Below, piece by piece: positions 22,707 to 37,700 of a stretch of 64,000 bases of DNA. The stretch's first letter is position 1; each line of letters opens with the position of its first letter. The DNA comes from Polydactylus sextarius (Eukaryota; Chordata; Actinopteri; Polynemidae). Location of the stretch: NCBI GenBank assembly GCA_016801845.1, contig CM028913.1:372001-436000 (forward strand), written 5' to 3'. A program made the translations under genes and the position numbers. Under the pieces are notes generated by a model. It searched no databases. It worked only from the letters and a program-made list of their open reading frames with translations, and was not told the origin of the DNA.

Positions 22707-25700
22707 TCATTTGCGCTGAACTTGTGTGAAGGATGAGGGCAGCTGGAAAGCCTGGACGGATTTCTTGCGAGAGTCTGGTGAGACCCTCTGGACTGCTGTG
22801 GGCAGCAACTGGTTGCGTTTGATGATCTGCAGGGCTAGCTGGGTGTTTCCTGAGGACAAAAAATAGATCAGGGATCAGCTTTTGACCTAAATCCTTCACT
22901 CTCACACTGTCGGCAGGACAAGGGCAAAATCGTGGTTCAGATCAGCCCAAATCATTTACAAGCTACATGAGCGGACAGGAGAGACTTTGACAGGATGTCT
23001 ACATACTGATGCCCATCCCGTAGTATTGACTAGGGATGCACAGATTAATCACCTGTTGACCGGAATTGGCCAATTTTCAAACAATCGGCCGTAACTGGCA
23101 ACCGGTTGGTCAGTCTAAAATATACCGATTTTATGCCAGTCAATTGTGTGCGCCACATGATCAATATCATGCAGCAGTATCAGCAGTGCACATGTACGCA
23201 CATGTAGAACTCGCATGGATTAACCTCAAATATGGAAATTCTTCAGCGTGTCTGAAGAAGACAACAAGTTTGCAATATGCAACACCTGAAAGGTCAAAAT
23301 AGGGCGTGGTGAGACGACACCAAAATCTACTAACTAACTAGTAACAAACTACTAACTTGATATTCTTTCAAATGGCGCTAAGATAGACCGTGAACTACAG
23401 CTGTAAGATGAGTGCTCAGGGACCAGCTACACAGTGCAATACCAAACAGAATTATCGCAAAAATATTTATTAATTTACTCTTCTAAACTGTAGTGTCACC
23501 AAATTCACGTCACCTCAGTGGTCTCTGAAACATCTGGATTGCTTCATTGCTTCACACAATGAGTTATTTACATAATTATATTCTTATAGCAATTGTTTAA
23601 AAAACCACAAATACTCTAAATTAGTACTAGTTTGGCAAATATGACAGAATATTCCATGGCAGCATGTCCAAACTGTTCTTGGATTTTTTATAAGATATTA
23701 AATGTGAAAAGAAAAAAAAGGTTGCTCTATAAAACTCTACTTTCTAAATATGTGTAAATTTCCAACTCACACTGTTTTTTGTTTGTTTTGCAACTTTTGT
23801 TTGAGATGTGCTAAATTAGTTAAAAACAATGGAATCAGAATTGGCCAAAATTAGTATCGCCAGAAATGGGAATCAGCCCAGAAAATTGCAATCTTGCACC
23901 TCTAGGGTAGAGTTATCATATTGTATAGACCTTACAGACTCATTCTATACTGCATTTACCATAAATGTGGATTTAATACAAATGGAGGCACAGTTCAGTT
24001 CTACTGGTAAAACTTTGTCCAGTTCTTTACTTCCTGAGCCCTTCCCTGATGTGTAAACACCAGCAAGGTAATTCAATTCCATTTAGCTGTATACCACCAA
24101 ATCACACAATACATTACTTTGACACTTAACAATACTAAAGAGAAAACCCAACCCCCACAGTGAACAGCACTTGGTGACAATGGAGAAGAAAAAAAACTCT
24201 ATAAACAGGAAGAAGATTTGTCATCAGGACTATCAGCTGATGATAGATTCTCTGACTAACTGAGGATCTGATAATGCTACAAAAGAAGAGGAGGCTGTGA
24301 AAATGACAGCTCTGACATTTAAAAATGACTAGGAGGGTGGAAAATGTGGAAGATCGGGAGCAGAGGGGTGAAGGAGACAAACTACTAAATGAGCCCTTGT
24401 GGAACACTCAGCCCATGGCTGTAAGTGGTGTTACTGAGCAGCTTTTTATAAGTCAATTACAAACAGTGGTTGTAGAGACAACACACACCTGACAACAGAC
24501 AACTACTATTTTGTCCTGTCAACAACTTCCTAACAGAGCTAAAATCAGTAATTAATCATTTGAACACATCATGGTAGGGGGCCTATAAAGTAAAGTCAGA
24601 GGCTTCTCCCGGACTCCTACAACTTGTAACTGCTACCGTTTTAAAACACCTGGAGTGTGTTTAATGTTCCAAAAATGTTGAGTGTTTAGTTCTTTAACCA
24701 CCTGAACAAGATGGAGGTGCATTTCTTATGGAAACCAGATGAAAGTTAACTTTCTCTGATACATCTTATTAAATATTGAGCAGAAGGTTGCCATATCTTT
24801 CCACTGTGTAATTGAATGTCCATGTTGAGTGACACGTTGAATGTTAGCTGTTATTGATGGGACATGGAAATGTGAAGAAGCAATGAATTTCTTCCTCTGG
24901 AATTCCTGCACTATTGAAATAATAAGGGTTAATGATCTTTGTCAGAGTGGACTACCACACATCACTGAGAGGAAACGACATGAGAATAATCTCATGAACT
25001 TCAACTTGAGGCTCAGTAAAACAAAGAGTGAATGCTGGAGATCTGACCATTTTGTAGTTCCAAGTAGACTCCCAGCAGGATCGCTTCAGGCGGTATCTCC
25101 TTGGTGTTCACCATAGATGCAGCCTGATGGAGACAACAGCAAACATAGCTGGATGAGTTTAAAATTATTACTTCCCTGTAAATGATTTCAACATTATCCA
25201 TAGCACCAAAGAATTCTGTTTTCTCTGCTATACACATCTTAAATCTTTTTCTCGCCCTGTGATGATTCTCAGGAAAGTTCTGGTGATATGAGCATCAGCA
25301 TCAATTTATATCTAAGCTGATTTATAGATGTTTGTTGTGACAGACATCAGGGAAAACAATCTTCTCAGTGTCACATACACAGATCATGAGATGCTGTCTG
25401 ATGACTAGATCCCTTTTTATTTATTTCATTTGTTTGGAGTTCTTTTCGAAGCTGCTGTGCGAGATGTATGGGAATTACACACTGCCCTCACCACCAGAAA
25501 TCATTAGAGCCCATCTTTCAGAATACAGAATACAGGGGTAATGGCAGAACTTTATAAACTGGGTCTGAAGCCTGCTTGCCTCTACCCCGCCTGGCTCCAT
25601 CTCACACTGTCCGGTGGAGCCAGTAAGTGGATCAGTTTCGTGGACAAGGCGCAGAAGTACATTAAGAGCCTCCACAAACCTTCAACTTGTACTTGTACTA

Positions 25701-28700
25701 AATGTTTACGCCCGAAATACAGATGATGTAGTCTTTTTTGAACGAGTGTTCTCCCTGCTCCCAGATCTTAATACATACTCTCTCATACTTCGACTTTAAC
25801 TGCTGGCTTGACCCGGTTTTGGACTGTTCTTCTACAAACCCCGACATTGGAGTAGGTCAGCCCAGTTTATTCAGGCTTTTCTTTCTGACTATGGTGTCTG
25901 CGATGTGTGGCACTCTCTACATCCATGCGATTTTTTTTCACATGTTCACCAAACATATTCACAGATTGATTTTTTTTTTTTTTTAATTGATAATCAGCTG
26001 ATTCCTCTGATTCATTCCTGTGTTTATCAGAGCATTGTCATCTCTGACCATGCTCACATTGTCCTGACCATGTCCCTTCCTGGCCTGCCACAAGGAGACA
26101 GACAGTGACGATTTAATTCAACTTTGCTGTCAGACAATAATTGTGTTAAATTCATGGAACAAGCCTTTTTTCTTTCTACTAATATGTCCTCAGATATATC
26201 TTATCTAATTGTCTGGGATTCCCTAAAGGCTTATCTTTGGGGACAGATTATATCCTACACTGCGCAAGTGAGGCAAAAATCCTATATGGAGTGATCAGAC
26301 CTTGCCTACCAAATTAAAGAGATCAATAAACAATATGCTCAGGCAAAGTCTCCAGATCTTTACAAAAAGCAGTTGGAACTCAATACCAAATTTGAACTGC
26401 TTACCACTTGTTCAAGTGAGCAATCACTTTACAAAAAGTAAAACCATGTTTTATATATATGGAGACAAATCAGACAAATTACTAGCCAACCTACTTAAAG
26501 GCTCCAAGGCCAAACAAGACATTTCCAAGATTTGTTTACCAAATGGTCACTATGGTATGTTAGTTATGATCCATAGTTATGGTATAACTATGGATCACTT
26601 ACAAATTAATGAAGCATTCAGGGACTTCGACACCCAGCTATACACTTCAGAATATTAGACTGATTGCAATGAGATCTTTGATTTTCTAAATGGTTTCAGT
26701 ATGCTCAGTCTCTCACCAGATGTAAGGAGGAAATTAGTGGAGCCTATATCCCAGGCAGAAATAGCACTAGCCATTTTCTCAATGCAGTCGGGTAAGTGTC
26801 CGGGGCCTGACAGACACTAAAATTTTAGCCAAGGTTGGACGATGCCCTTCCCACAATCATATCCAAAGACCAAACTTGCTCTGTTAAAGGCAGACAGTCC
26901 TATTTCAACATAAGACGATTGTTCAACATTATGTACTCTGTCTCTGAAGATGTCCCCAAGTGCATTGTTTCTCTCGCAAGCTACTGGATCTCAGGAGTGC
27001 TCCCGCAGATAAGCTCAAAACAACATGGGAGGAGGACTTGGGCTTTTCTCTATCAGAAGATACTTGGGCTTCTTTACTCCCTCTGTGCACATCACTGTTT
27101 AATTCAGTTTAAAGTGGTACAAAGGGCTCATATTTCAAAAGCAAAATTATCCTCCATATACCCAGATATCCGTCCACACTGTGTCAAATGCAAACATGTG
27201 GAAGCTTCTCTCATTCATATGTACTGGTCCTTCTCAAGCCTTAACAAATATTGGAGGGAAGTTTTCCATACACTTTCTTGGGTGTTAAACGTCAAACTAG
27301 AACCAAACCCACTGACTGCTCTGTTTGGAGTCATGGAAGGGGAGAAAAAGCTAACTACAGCAAAACAACACATTTTATCTTTTGCCTCCCCTCTGGCTCA
27401 ACGAGCAATTCTGCTAAGGTGGAAGGATACTTCCCCTCCCACTCATGCACAATGGCTGGGAGACATAGTGTTGTGTTTGGAAAGGGAGAAAATTAGATAG
27501 TCACTTAAGCAATCAAAAAAGAAGTTCCAAAAAGTGTGGGGTCCTTATTTAAAAGCATTCCAGACCCAGTTATGGCTATGTTTTGGAGTTCCATAACTGG
27601 TTTTGGGTGGATTTTGGCCTCCTTTGGGTTTGATTTTGGCATTCCTAATTTGGGCCAAAATGGGGCCATGTGCCATGCCCAAATTTTACCGAAATGGCAA
27701 GCCAGTTATGGGCCATAATTATTTTTCTCAATATTCACCACATGTATGACATGCGTGTATGGACATGTCTATATACACTCACCGGCCACTTTATTAGGCA
27801 TGCTCGTTAACGCAAATTTCTAATCAGCCAATCACATGGCAGCAAGTCAATGCATTTAGGCATGTAGACATGGTCAAGACGATCTGCTGCAGTTCAAACC
27901 GAGCATCAGAATGGGAAAGAAAGGTGATTTAAGTGACTTTAAACGTGGCATGGTTGTTGGTGCCAGACGGGCTGGTCTGAGTATTTCAGAAACTGCTGAT
28001 CTACTGGGATTTTCACACACGACCATATCTAGGGTTTACAGTGAATGGTCCGAAAAAGAGAAAATATCCAGTGAGCGGCAGTTCTGTGGGCGAAAATACC
28101 TTGTTGATGCCAGAGGTCAGAGGAGAATGGCCAGACTGGTTCGAGCTGATAGAAAGGCAACAGTAACTCAAATAACCACTCGTTACAACCAAGGTATGTA
28201 GAAGAGCATCTCTGAACGCACAACTTGTAGAACCTTGAGGCAAATGGGCTACAGCAGCAGAAGACCACACCGGGTGCCACTCCTGTCAGCTAAGAACAGG
28301 AAACTGAGGCTACAATTCGCACAGGCTCACCGAAATTGGACAACAGAAGATTGAAAAAACGTTGCCTGGTCTCATGAATCTCGATTTCTGCTGCGATATT
28401 CGGATGGTAGGGTCAGAATGAACATGAAAGCATGGATCCATCCTGCCTTGTGTCAGGTTGGTGGTGGTGGTGTAATGGTGTGGCAGATATTTTCTTGGCA
28501 CTCTTTAGGCCCCTTAGTACCAATTGAGCATCGTGGCAACGCCACAGCCTACCTGAGTATTGTTGCTGACCATGTCCAACCCTTTATGACCACAGTCTAC
28601 CCATCTTCTGATGGCTACTTCCAGCAAGATAATGCACCATGTCACAAAGTTCAAATCATCTCAGACTGGTTTCTTGAACATGACAATGCGTTCACTGTAG

Positions 28701-31700
28701 TCAAATGGCTGCCACAGTCACCAGATCTCAATCCAATAGAGCACCTTTGGGATGTGGTGGAACGGGAGATTCGCATCATGGATGTGCAGCTGACAAATCT
28801 GAAGCAACTGCGTGATGCTATCATGTCAATACGGACCAAACTCTCTGAGGAATGTTTCCAGTACCTTGTTGAATCAATGCCACGAAGGATTAAGGCAGTT
28901 CTGAAGACAAAAGGGGGTCCAACCCGGTACTAGCAAGGTGTACCTAATAAAGTGGCCGGTGAGTGTATGTGGATATGCAAAGATATCACTGACAACTGAT
29001 TCTAATGAAAACTCACAGCATCAGACTTGCAATTGCCATGCTTACCTGATGCAGGCACTTGCGGGCTTTTTCATACTCGCTCCTCAAGCAGTAAGCACTC
29101 CCCAAGTTAAAGAGCATCATGGCTCGAGCTGATGTCACGCTGCTGGGGTAACATAGGGGAGTCTGCTTCCCTGCTGCACACAGAGGACCAATATGAAGAC
29201 TTGTTACATTTACAATAAAACTGTACATACAAATGACTAATACACCTGTAAGGTTTAACTAAGTGGACTCACAGGACTCAACGGGTTCATCTCCTTTGTC
29301 AGACCCTGTTGACAAAAACAAACTAGGCGTTAAGGAAATAAGACATGATACATTTGACTGATGTGTTGAAACCCACAGACCTTGGTCCTGTTCACTGCTC
29401 AGGACTCCCATTGACACATCACTGACGTTCTCTGGGTTTAGATGAGCAATAGCATCAGAGATCCTGTCCAATGAGATGAGGGCTTCAGCAGCATAGAGGT
29501 GACCCAGAAACCTGAACTCAGCAGAGTAGGAGGAAGACCAATAAATGTTGTTTAGTGATTCAAATTGCAGACAAAACCTGAGCTGATCAGTGCAGTCACT
29601 TGCTAACAGAACAGAAACAAACCCCATACTTACTTGAGGGATCCAGACACCTTGATTTGATGCAGCAATTTTTCAGCGTGGTTTAGAGCCATAAGGTTGT
29701 CTCCCAGTGCTAATGCCACATAGGCACTACAGGCCAGGATGGAGCACCTGCACATCAAATAGTTGACATCAGCATTTTGTGTGCGGCCCTCTGTGGTCTA
29801 CAGGTTATTTAATAATGAGTAATGTCAATGTAACTGTGATGAGAGGGGAAAATTAGAAGATTCACTACCTGAGATTTTCTACTTCCTGTTTTCTGAGAGG
29901 AGATGATGGAGCTGCAGACAAAAACTTATCAGCCTCCTGGCCTTTCCCACTGCAAAACACATCACACATGTCAAACTGTACTGAGCCACACCAGAGATAA
30001 GGAGGAACACTCATAACCTTTAAGTGACCTTTAAGGGCAAAATCAAGTCTTGAGTCTAAGTGAATTAAAGAAAAAAGGTGTATCTTCTCAATAACACTAC
30101 TTAAATCCTGTATTGGCACATAAAGCTCTGTCTGCACTGCACTCATGTCTGACATGGGTACAGAATTACAGCACGTCACAGCAACAGAACATCTTTGTGC
30201 TATTAACATGTTGATATGTTGTGGTAGTAAGGGCTTGGTGCTGGGGTCTGACCTGCAGGCATCACTGTTCTCGCTGCCACTCTCTGTGCTTCCTGACTGA
30301 CTGAAGTTCTTGGAGCCGTTCTCGGTCTTGCTGTCCTGCTGCTGATGTTCCGGTAGCAGCAGCAGAGCATTCCTCAGGCAGATGGCAGCAAACTCCATAC
30401 TGGCTACTGGGATAGCAGCTGACTGGCCCTCACTATGCACACACACAGAGACACCAATGTTAGTCTGTTGTTCAGTCAGAGGGCAGAAATATGATGTAAT
30501 CTATGTGAATTAAAACCCTAAGAAAATTGTTACTATAAAAATTACACATATCTATGCTTTTACTTTAATGACATTTTGAATGTCCCATCTTTTATACTCA
30601 GCGAGCACTTCATTAGGGACACCACAGTACATTGACCACACACATTGGAATCATCAGACTCCATCAGACTTTATCTAAACAATGTGCTAATAATGAATGT
30701 GTTAATGACTGAGGATGGTGTATTATAATATTGTTATACATTGATTGTGATGATAATGACAGTGATGATATGTAGTATATAACGGTAATGCTATAGTAAA
30801 TTAATAGTAATAGTTATGGTATGATATAGGATGATATGATAATAATACAATAATTTATATATGTACATCTATGTATGTATGCATAGATATATATATCCCC
30901 TATTCCATCCCCTGTGGTAGCTCTGCTTCACTGAGGAAGATGAGTGGTAATGCTGTCTGAATGGGCTGCTTGGGTGGGGCTCCAGGTCACTACTCTTGGT
31001 CTCAATCCTCTGAACAAAATCTAAACCACACTCTACCATCACCCCACTTATTAACACACTCTCTCCTAGAGTCTGGGGGCTGTTTTAGGAGTGTGGTCAT
31101 GCACTGGGTTGGGACCACTCCAATCAGGTCTGGGGAAAACCCAGAGCTTCACAACAATTGTCTCAGTTCCAAAATTATTCATACAATAGAAAAGAAGTAA
31201 AACAGAGGAGAATTTACATGTGCAAATACTGAGTCATCTCTTCATCACACGGATTCTGCTAAATTGAAATACTAAGTTTGCTATTATTAGTGCTGTTGTT
31301 ATATTATCTGTATTATTGTTATGATTGTTATTATTATAGCTATGATTACTATCATTATCATTAAATTATTTTTCATTTTTAATTATTTTAATTGGTTTTG
31401 TTAATCATGTTGTTGCCATTACTGCTATTATTATTATATTATTATTATATAAACAAATAATAACAACAATACCTTATTGTTGTTGTTATCATAGCCTTTC
31501 TTATTGTTGTTTTTATATTAACAAATTATGATAAATAAAATCTTATTGTTGCTGTTCTTCTAATATGATCACTTTTATATTCCGCTTCATTCCTCCTACG
31601 ATCCACTAGAGGGCAGTGCAGAGTTCTGAATTCCAAACTCTGATGTAAGTTTCAAACAATAACAAACATGGCGACGGTGAAGGAGTTTACAGCGCACATT

Positions 31701-34700
31701 CTAAAAAAGAGGTAAAGAGACAGCGCAGTAAACGGTGGTGGTTTGTGCGGCTGTTAAATTAATTGCGGCCTGTGGATGGAGATTTCTGTTGTCTTCTTGT
31801 TCTTTGTTCCTCTCACTGATCACACTTGAGCGACACTGTGCAACACTACCCCCATGATTTCTGGTGGTACTGCTCCGTTTGCTGTCTACTGCTACGCATC
31901 CACAAGCTTTCTGAAAATGCATGAAAATATGTGCTCAATGATCGAAGAGGATGGATAAAAGGCTCCATCCGTATGTGTATGAATATCCTACGTAGAGCAT
32001 GAATGGTCCTTAACTATATATTAAAGGACCTGGGCTAAGCAGAGCCCTACTGCCCCCTGCTGAAAAGTAAGGGTAAACAGCTAAATCTGTAGTTTGACTA
32101 GTGGGGTTAAGAGCTGCAGAATGGACACTGACCTATAGATGGTATTCTGGGTCGACTGGGATGCCAGAACAATCTTGCGGTGGTAGCCCTGCCCGACAAT
32201 AGACTGAACTATACCTTTTTTGCAAGGCAATCCTTTGCTCTCCTGCTCTGAGCCCTGGAAACATAAAAACAGACAGATAGACTTTGTCAATCTTTTTGTT
32301 TTAAATTTAAAACAGACATGGTCAACTTCACAGTGCAATTAATTAAAAAATAACTCAAGAAAATAGTTTTGTTGTTCATGGATAATTACTAAATTAAAAG
32401 TATTATTATTAAAAAAAAATACTACTTTAAGTGAGAAAGTAGGAGAAAATGTACTAGAACTAGAACAGCCCTGGCTGCATCCTTCAACTAAGGCCAAACA
32501 TTTTATTTTGCTGCAGGATTATTATCTGGATCTGAACCTCATAGATAAATGTCTGACTTTTTACATCTAGATCCAAACATGTTTTCCTAGGACACTGATA
32601 AAAACACTGCAATATATCTTACAATGTTAAGGAAAGTGACAAAATAGAAGTTCTTGATCTGTCAGTTTAACTGGATCGGCGCCCAACTGTAATGAGTACT
32701 TCCCTGATCTAGGCCCCATCCCTACACAAAGTGCTGTGTAATCTATTCAGTACTTTCAGTGAAGTCCTTTGGGACAAAGTAAAATCCAGTGAGGAAAAAA
32801 TGATAAAAAATATTCAACTAAGAATCAAAGTCAAGATCAGGATCATACCCCTTTGTTGGCAGAGATGCAGCACTCTGCAAGCCGCAACCACAGACGTGGG
32901 TTGGAGTGGTAAACCTGTACTGCTTCCATCAGACACTCAAACGCTGCCAGAGGCCTGCCGATGTGCAACAGCTGGATACCACAGTTATACAGCAACTCAT
33001 AGCGCTTGTTAGCTAGTAGAGCACACATGGGAATCCCTGTGAACTTCTTAGCTGGAGAACAGAATTCACAACAGAAGAAATAGACATATTACTATAGAAG
33101 ATCCACACATTAACATTTGTACTTTTTAACTTCACTGAGGTCTAAACTTTGGACACAGGCACAGTGTCATGTTTAGTTATTATACCTTTTTTTTTTTTTT
33201 TTTTTTTTACAATTTACAAATATATAAGAGGATGGCAACAAAAAATTAACTTATGCAGTCCCTGTTCCTTTGGACAATCTACACAACACCACACTGTCAA
33301 CATTTGTGTCATAGTGTAAGTGAAAACACTGACAACAGTAAGTTGTCTAAGTGTCTTCACAAATATAGTGTATATTTGTGAAGACACTTGAATATCACAA
33401 ACAAAATATCACAAAAAAAAAAAAAAAATCATATAAACAAGGAGAAAACTACGCGTTAACATTCTTTCAGACCTACAGGGGATGAGCATTTGATAATATG
33501 TATGAGATGAGGATCACTTGAGAGCAGACTCTCAGACAGGAGGCAGTGCTTGCTGTGACATACATTGTCCATTGTTGCCATCTCCTAGCTGTGCGCAGGT
33601 GTGGTCATTCTCTTGCAGCGCCTTCTTGAAGTAGAAAATGCCTAGGTTATGTTTCCCCATTGCAAAATGAATGCAGCCCAGATTGTTCCAGAACATACAC
33701 CGAACACATTCACCTGAGTGAGTCAAGACAGACAATCCATTAACAAGCACAAAATCAAATGTCAGTTCCACTCCTAGTTAGATCTGCAGTGAAGTCAATG
33801 TTTAGAGGCAGCATTTGGCCAGTTATTATTAATGACAGCAGACATATGAGAAGAGGCCAGCGGCCCTGAGTGTGCTATAGTAGTATGTCACCTGTCTTGA
33901 TGGGTCCAGGATGTTCTGCAATGTTAGAGCTGTTCAACAGCTTCACTGCTTTCCGGTAGTTTCCTCTCAGATACTCAAAATTACTCTTGAGGAAGAGTGA
34001 AGGTGCAGACTGATGGAGGGGGAAAGGAACACAGGTCAAACAGAGATGTGATCACTGAGACCATTACCAAAACAAACTGACACCACATGCATGATACCAC
34101 ATTGCTTAACAGTGAGATTACTTACATTCCCTGCTGTGTTCATCACTGATTTAATCTCCCTTTTACAGGCTTTGGAGGACTTCATCTGAATGTAGGCTCT
34201 CACTTTGTACTGTAACAGAACCAACACAATCCCAGTCAAAGGGGCAGACAGAAACAATGGTTTTTAAAATCTATTAGCACAGCACTCACCTGGTGCATCT
34301 TTGACTTAGCTGCCTCAATCATGGCTGTGAATTCTGGTTTCTGGTTGGCTCCATCTTTGATTGAGCTGGTGTTCTGTAAATAAACACAGGAGTCAAGAAA
34401 CAGTAAACCTTCTGTTCTTATTTCTGTTTCAACTCACTTCTTTGAAAGACAACATCTCCAGTCAGTGGCTTCAGACAAACTATATCAGCTAAGAGTCTAC
34501 CCACCAAGTGTCAAAGCTAAGGTATTTAGTATGTCGAGTTAAATAAACAGAATAAACAATTTAGTCTTTGTGGTTTGAAGACTTCACTGACAAGTTTCCA
34601 TACATCAGGAATTTCCGTTTTCTGTATTAAATGAAATCTTCCACCACAATGTAAACTGCATTCTCTCGTACACTGGGTGAAGGCAGAAACATTAGAACAT

Positions 34701-37700
34701 ACAATCTTAAACAGATTAAAGTGTGGGTGTGTAACCACCCTGTGTTATCCACCATCACTTCTGTTTGTCTCTAAGACCTCATAAGAGCAGAGTATCCTTT
34801 TATAAACAGTGAAGCAGTATGCTATTGATGACAACATTATTATTATTATTGTTGTTGTTGTTGTTGTAATGGTAATGATAATCTTGTTTAAACAACTACT
34901 TGTAAACATGCAGTCTCTACTGTCTCTTTCTGGTCTCCCTCTTGTCTTTCTCCCCCGTCCTCCCCCCTCCCCTTCCTCTGTCTCTTCTCTTTCTCCTTTC
35001 TCTGTTTTCTTTTCATTCTGGTCGAGGCAGATGACCGTCCACTGAGTCCACCTCTGCTGGAGGTTTCTTCCTATTAAAAGGGAGTTTTTTCTCCATTGTC
35101 ACCAAGTGCTTGTTCACTGTGGATTTGTTGGGCTTCTCTATGTAAAGTGCCTTGAGATAAATGTTTTAATGATTTGGCACTATACAAATAAAATTAAACT
35201 GAGTTGAATTGAAATGTGTTGAAATACCTCTCCTTTGCCATTCTTGCTGCTCCCTTGAACAGAAAGTTTATCCAGCACAGCCAGCAGATGCAGGGCCTTC
35301 TCTGGCTGGAAGGTGAGCAGGTACAGATCCACCAGCAGAAAGCACACAGCCTGAGCAAACTTCTCTTCTAGGACAAATAACACAATGACTGCATGCCAAA
35401 TTCAAGGCTGACACTTGGACCATTATCAAATAAACAATAACTTAAATACTGTGGCCAACTTGTCTAAATAAGTTCACGTGTTTGGTGGGCACCACGTTTA
35501 ATACCTAATATTAAGCAGATCGTCGTTATCTTATATTAACAAGTATAGTAAGACACAAATGAATGAATTATTTTCCTCACGACCAATTAATCAATGTATA
35601 AATTATTAAGCATTACACAAGAGGTGGGATATGAAAAGAACTGAAAGCCTGAGTCATGTCTTTGAAGTGATAATTGTGTCAGAGCATCAATGAAGAACCA
35701 TAACGTACCAAATGGTTCCAGAAACTGATAGAGCTTCTCTCCTAAGGAGATGGCTTCAGAGTACTGTCGCATATGATAGTGGACAATAGCTTGATTATAA
35801 TACAGCAAACTGTTTTCAACATCATCCAACCCATCAACATCCTCTGCTGATGTGTGAACCTGAAAAGTCCAAGAGAAGATTCTTTGTGTTAATAGAAATT
35901 TCCAGTTCTAATTCAGTCACATTTTTATGTCTATTTTCAAGACTCAGCTCCATGTCAGTGTGATAAAAATCCCACATATCATAAAGAAAACGCACTGACG
36001 CAACAACTTCAACATTACAAAAATACAACTAAAAATGAGGAAAAGCAGGAATGTCATTTCAGCAGTTACCTGATTCTTCATTGCCATTAGAGTGTGCTTC
36101 AAAGTCCCTGTGGTAGTCTGACCACTTTTATAAAACTCTACAACAGCTTTGTTCATGGCGATCTTGTAGTCCTCTTTATTGAGCTCCTGCAGGGCTTCAA
36201 GGTGTTTGAGAGACTCATCGAACTTCCCAGCCTGTGAGGAAGACAGTGGCCTGTTTGTATGGTGTAATTTGTGATTTACAGTATTGCCTCTTTTTGACTA
36301 GCGCGCTTTACTCAACTTGACTCTCCTCAGTTTCTATTGTTTTCCACTTGATGCTAGTTACCAGCTACCAGCTATACCAGCTACTTTTTTAGTTCCTACT
36401 CTGTCGAGGTACCAATCGATCTGAGTCGATACTAAAATGTGATGTGAACAGACTGCCGGCCACAAGACAATAACACTCAAAGGAGAGGCATCAAAGCTGG
36501 CAGGAGATGATGTTGCTGCCACCAAGCTTAAAAAAAGTAATGAATGCAACAACCAAATATACTGTAAACCATCTGAAAGCAAGATTCAGTAGCATCCTTG
36601 GCAAGTGTAGTCACCTGTCTTATAAAAATGTGTAGATGAGAAATATTGTAACTCTGTAATATTGTTACTAAAACGTATTTGTTCTTACAATAGGGGAGAG
36701 TGCTTCTGTGTCTGACACAACCAAGGCTGTCAAATGCTTCAACATTTTCAATCACGATAGCTGGCCAGAGAACCAAGAGGACTTAGTGGACCATGGTGCT
36801 GTTGACCTTGCATTTCTCTTGGATCATTTCTCCACAGTCCTGAGAAAGTAGCTCGTGGATTACTACAATACTATGTGTGTGGGTGGTAGATTACATTACA
36901 TTACATTTAGCAGATGCTTTTATCCAATGTAACTTACAAGATAAACATTTTGTTCATGTGAACACTGATTAGCTGTGTAATCCACATCACTTTCATAATT
37001 GATGTAAACACTGAGCTTGCAAAAGAGGAGTTTGTGGGCATGAAGCTCTTAATTGCCAGGATGTTCAAAAACAAAACTTCCCTCAGCCTATCGGAGCTCA
37101 TGTTGACCAGAGAGCCATACTGCTCAGAGTACAAGGTCAGTTTTTGTTAATGTTTTTTCTTAAGACTGTGTCAGTTTCGCTATCTAACACACATTGCTTA
37201 AATAAATCTAAAATGTTTGTTTTCCCCAGAACATCCCGCACCTTGTACACATTATGCTGGTCCTCCCTGTCTCAGCTACAGTTTGTGAGAGAGGGTTCTC
37301 TGCACAGAAGAGGATCAAATCTGACATCAGAGCATTTCTTCATTCAAACATAGTGGAAGATCTGATAAAAATCAGTTTAGAGGGGCCAAGTGTGGATGAT
37401 TTTGATGTGAGGGAGAGTGTAGCAAGCTGGTTTAGTCAAAGATCAAGAAAGCCAAACTACAGGAGTTGGCTATCTGCGGGGCATGTGGCTGCAATTGAGG
37501 ATAGTCCATAAGACACTTAGCCATGAAATGTTGAGTTTGAGATGTTCAGCCCTTAAAACACCAGCACTTTTTCAGTAAGTTACCTATCTCATACAATTCT
37601 GCTTCAAATAAAGAACTTTATGTTGACCAGATTGTTAGTCAATCATTTACAAGTCAATACTGCCTACATAGACAACAATTTAAAAAAACAGCATAAAACT

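Noticed and set aside
31680..31730. A conserved ATG block (ATGGCGACGGTGAAGGAG) read as a small host gene
   Set aside because: The second copy at 46000 and the Harbinger-like peptide in another frame point to transposon sequence; the frame stops after about 15 codons.
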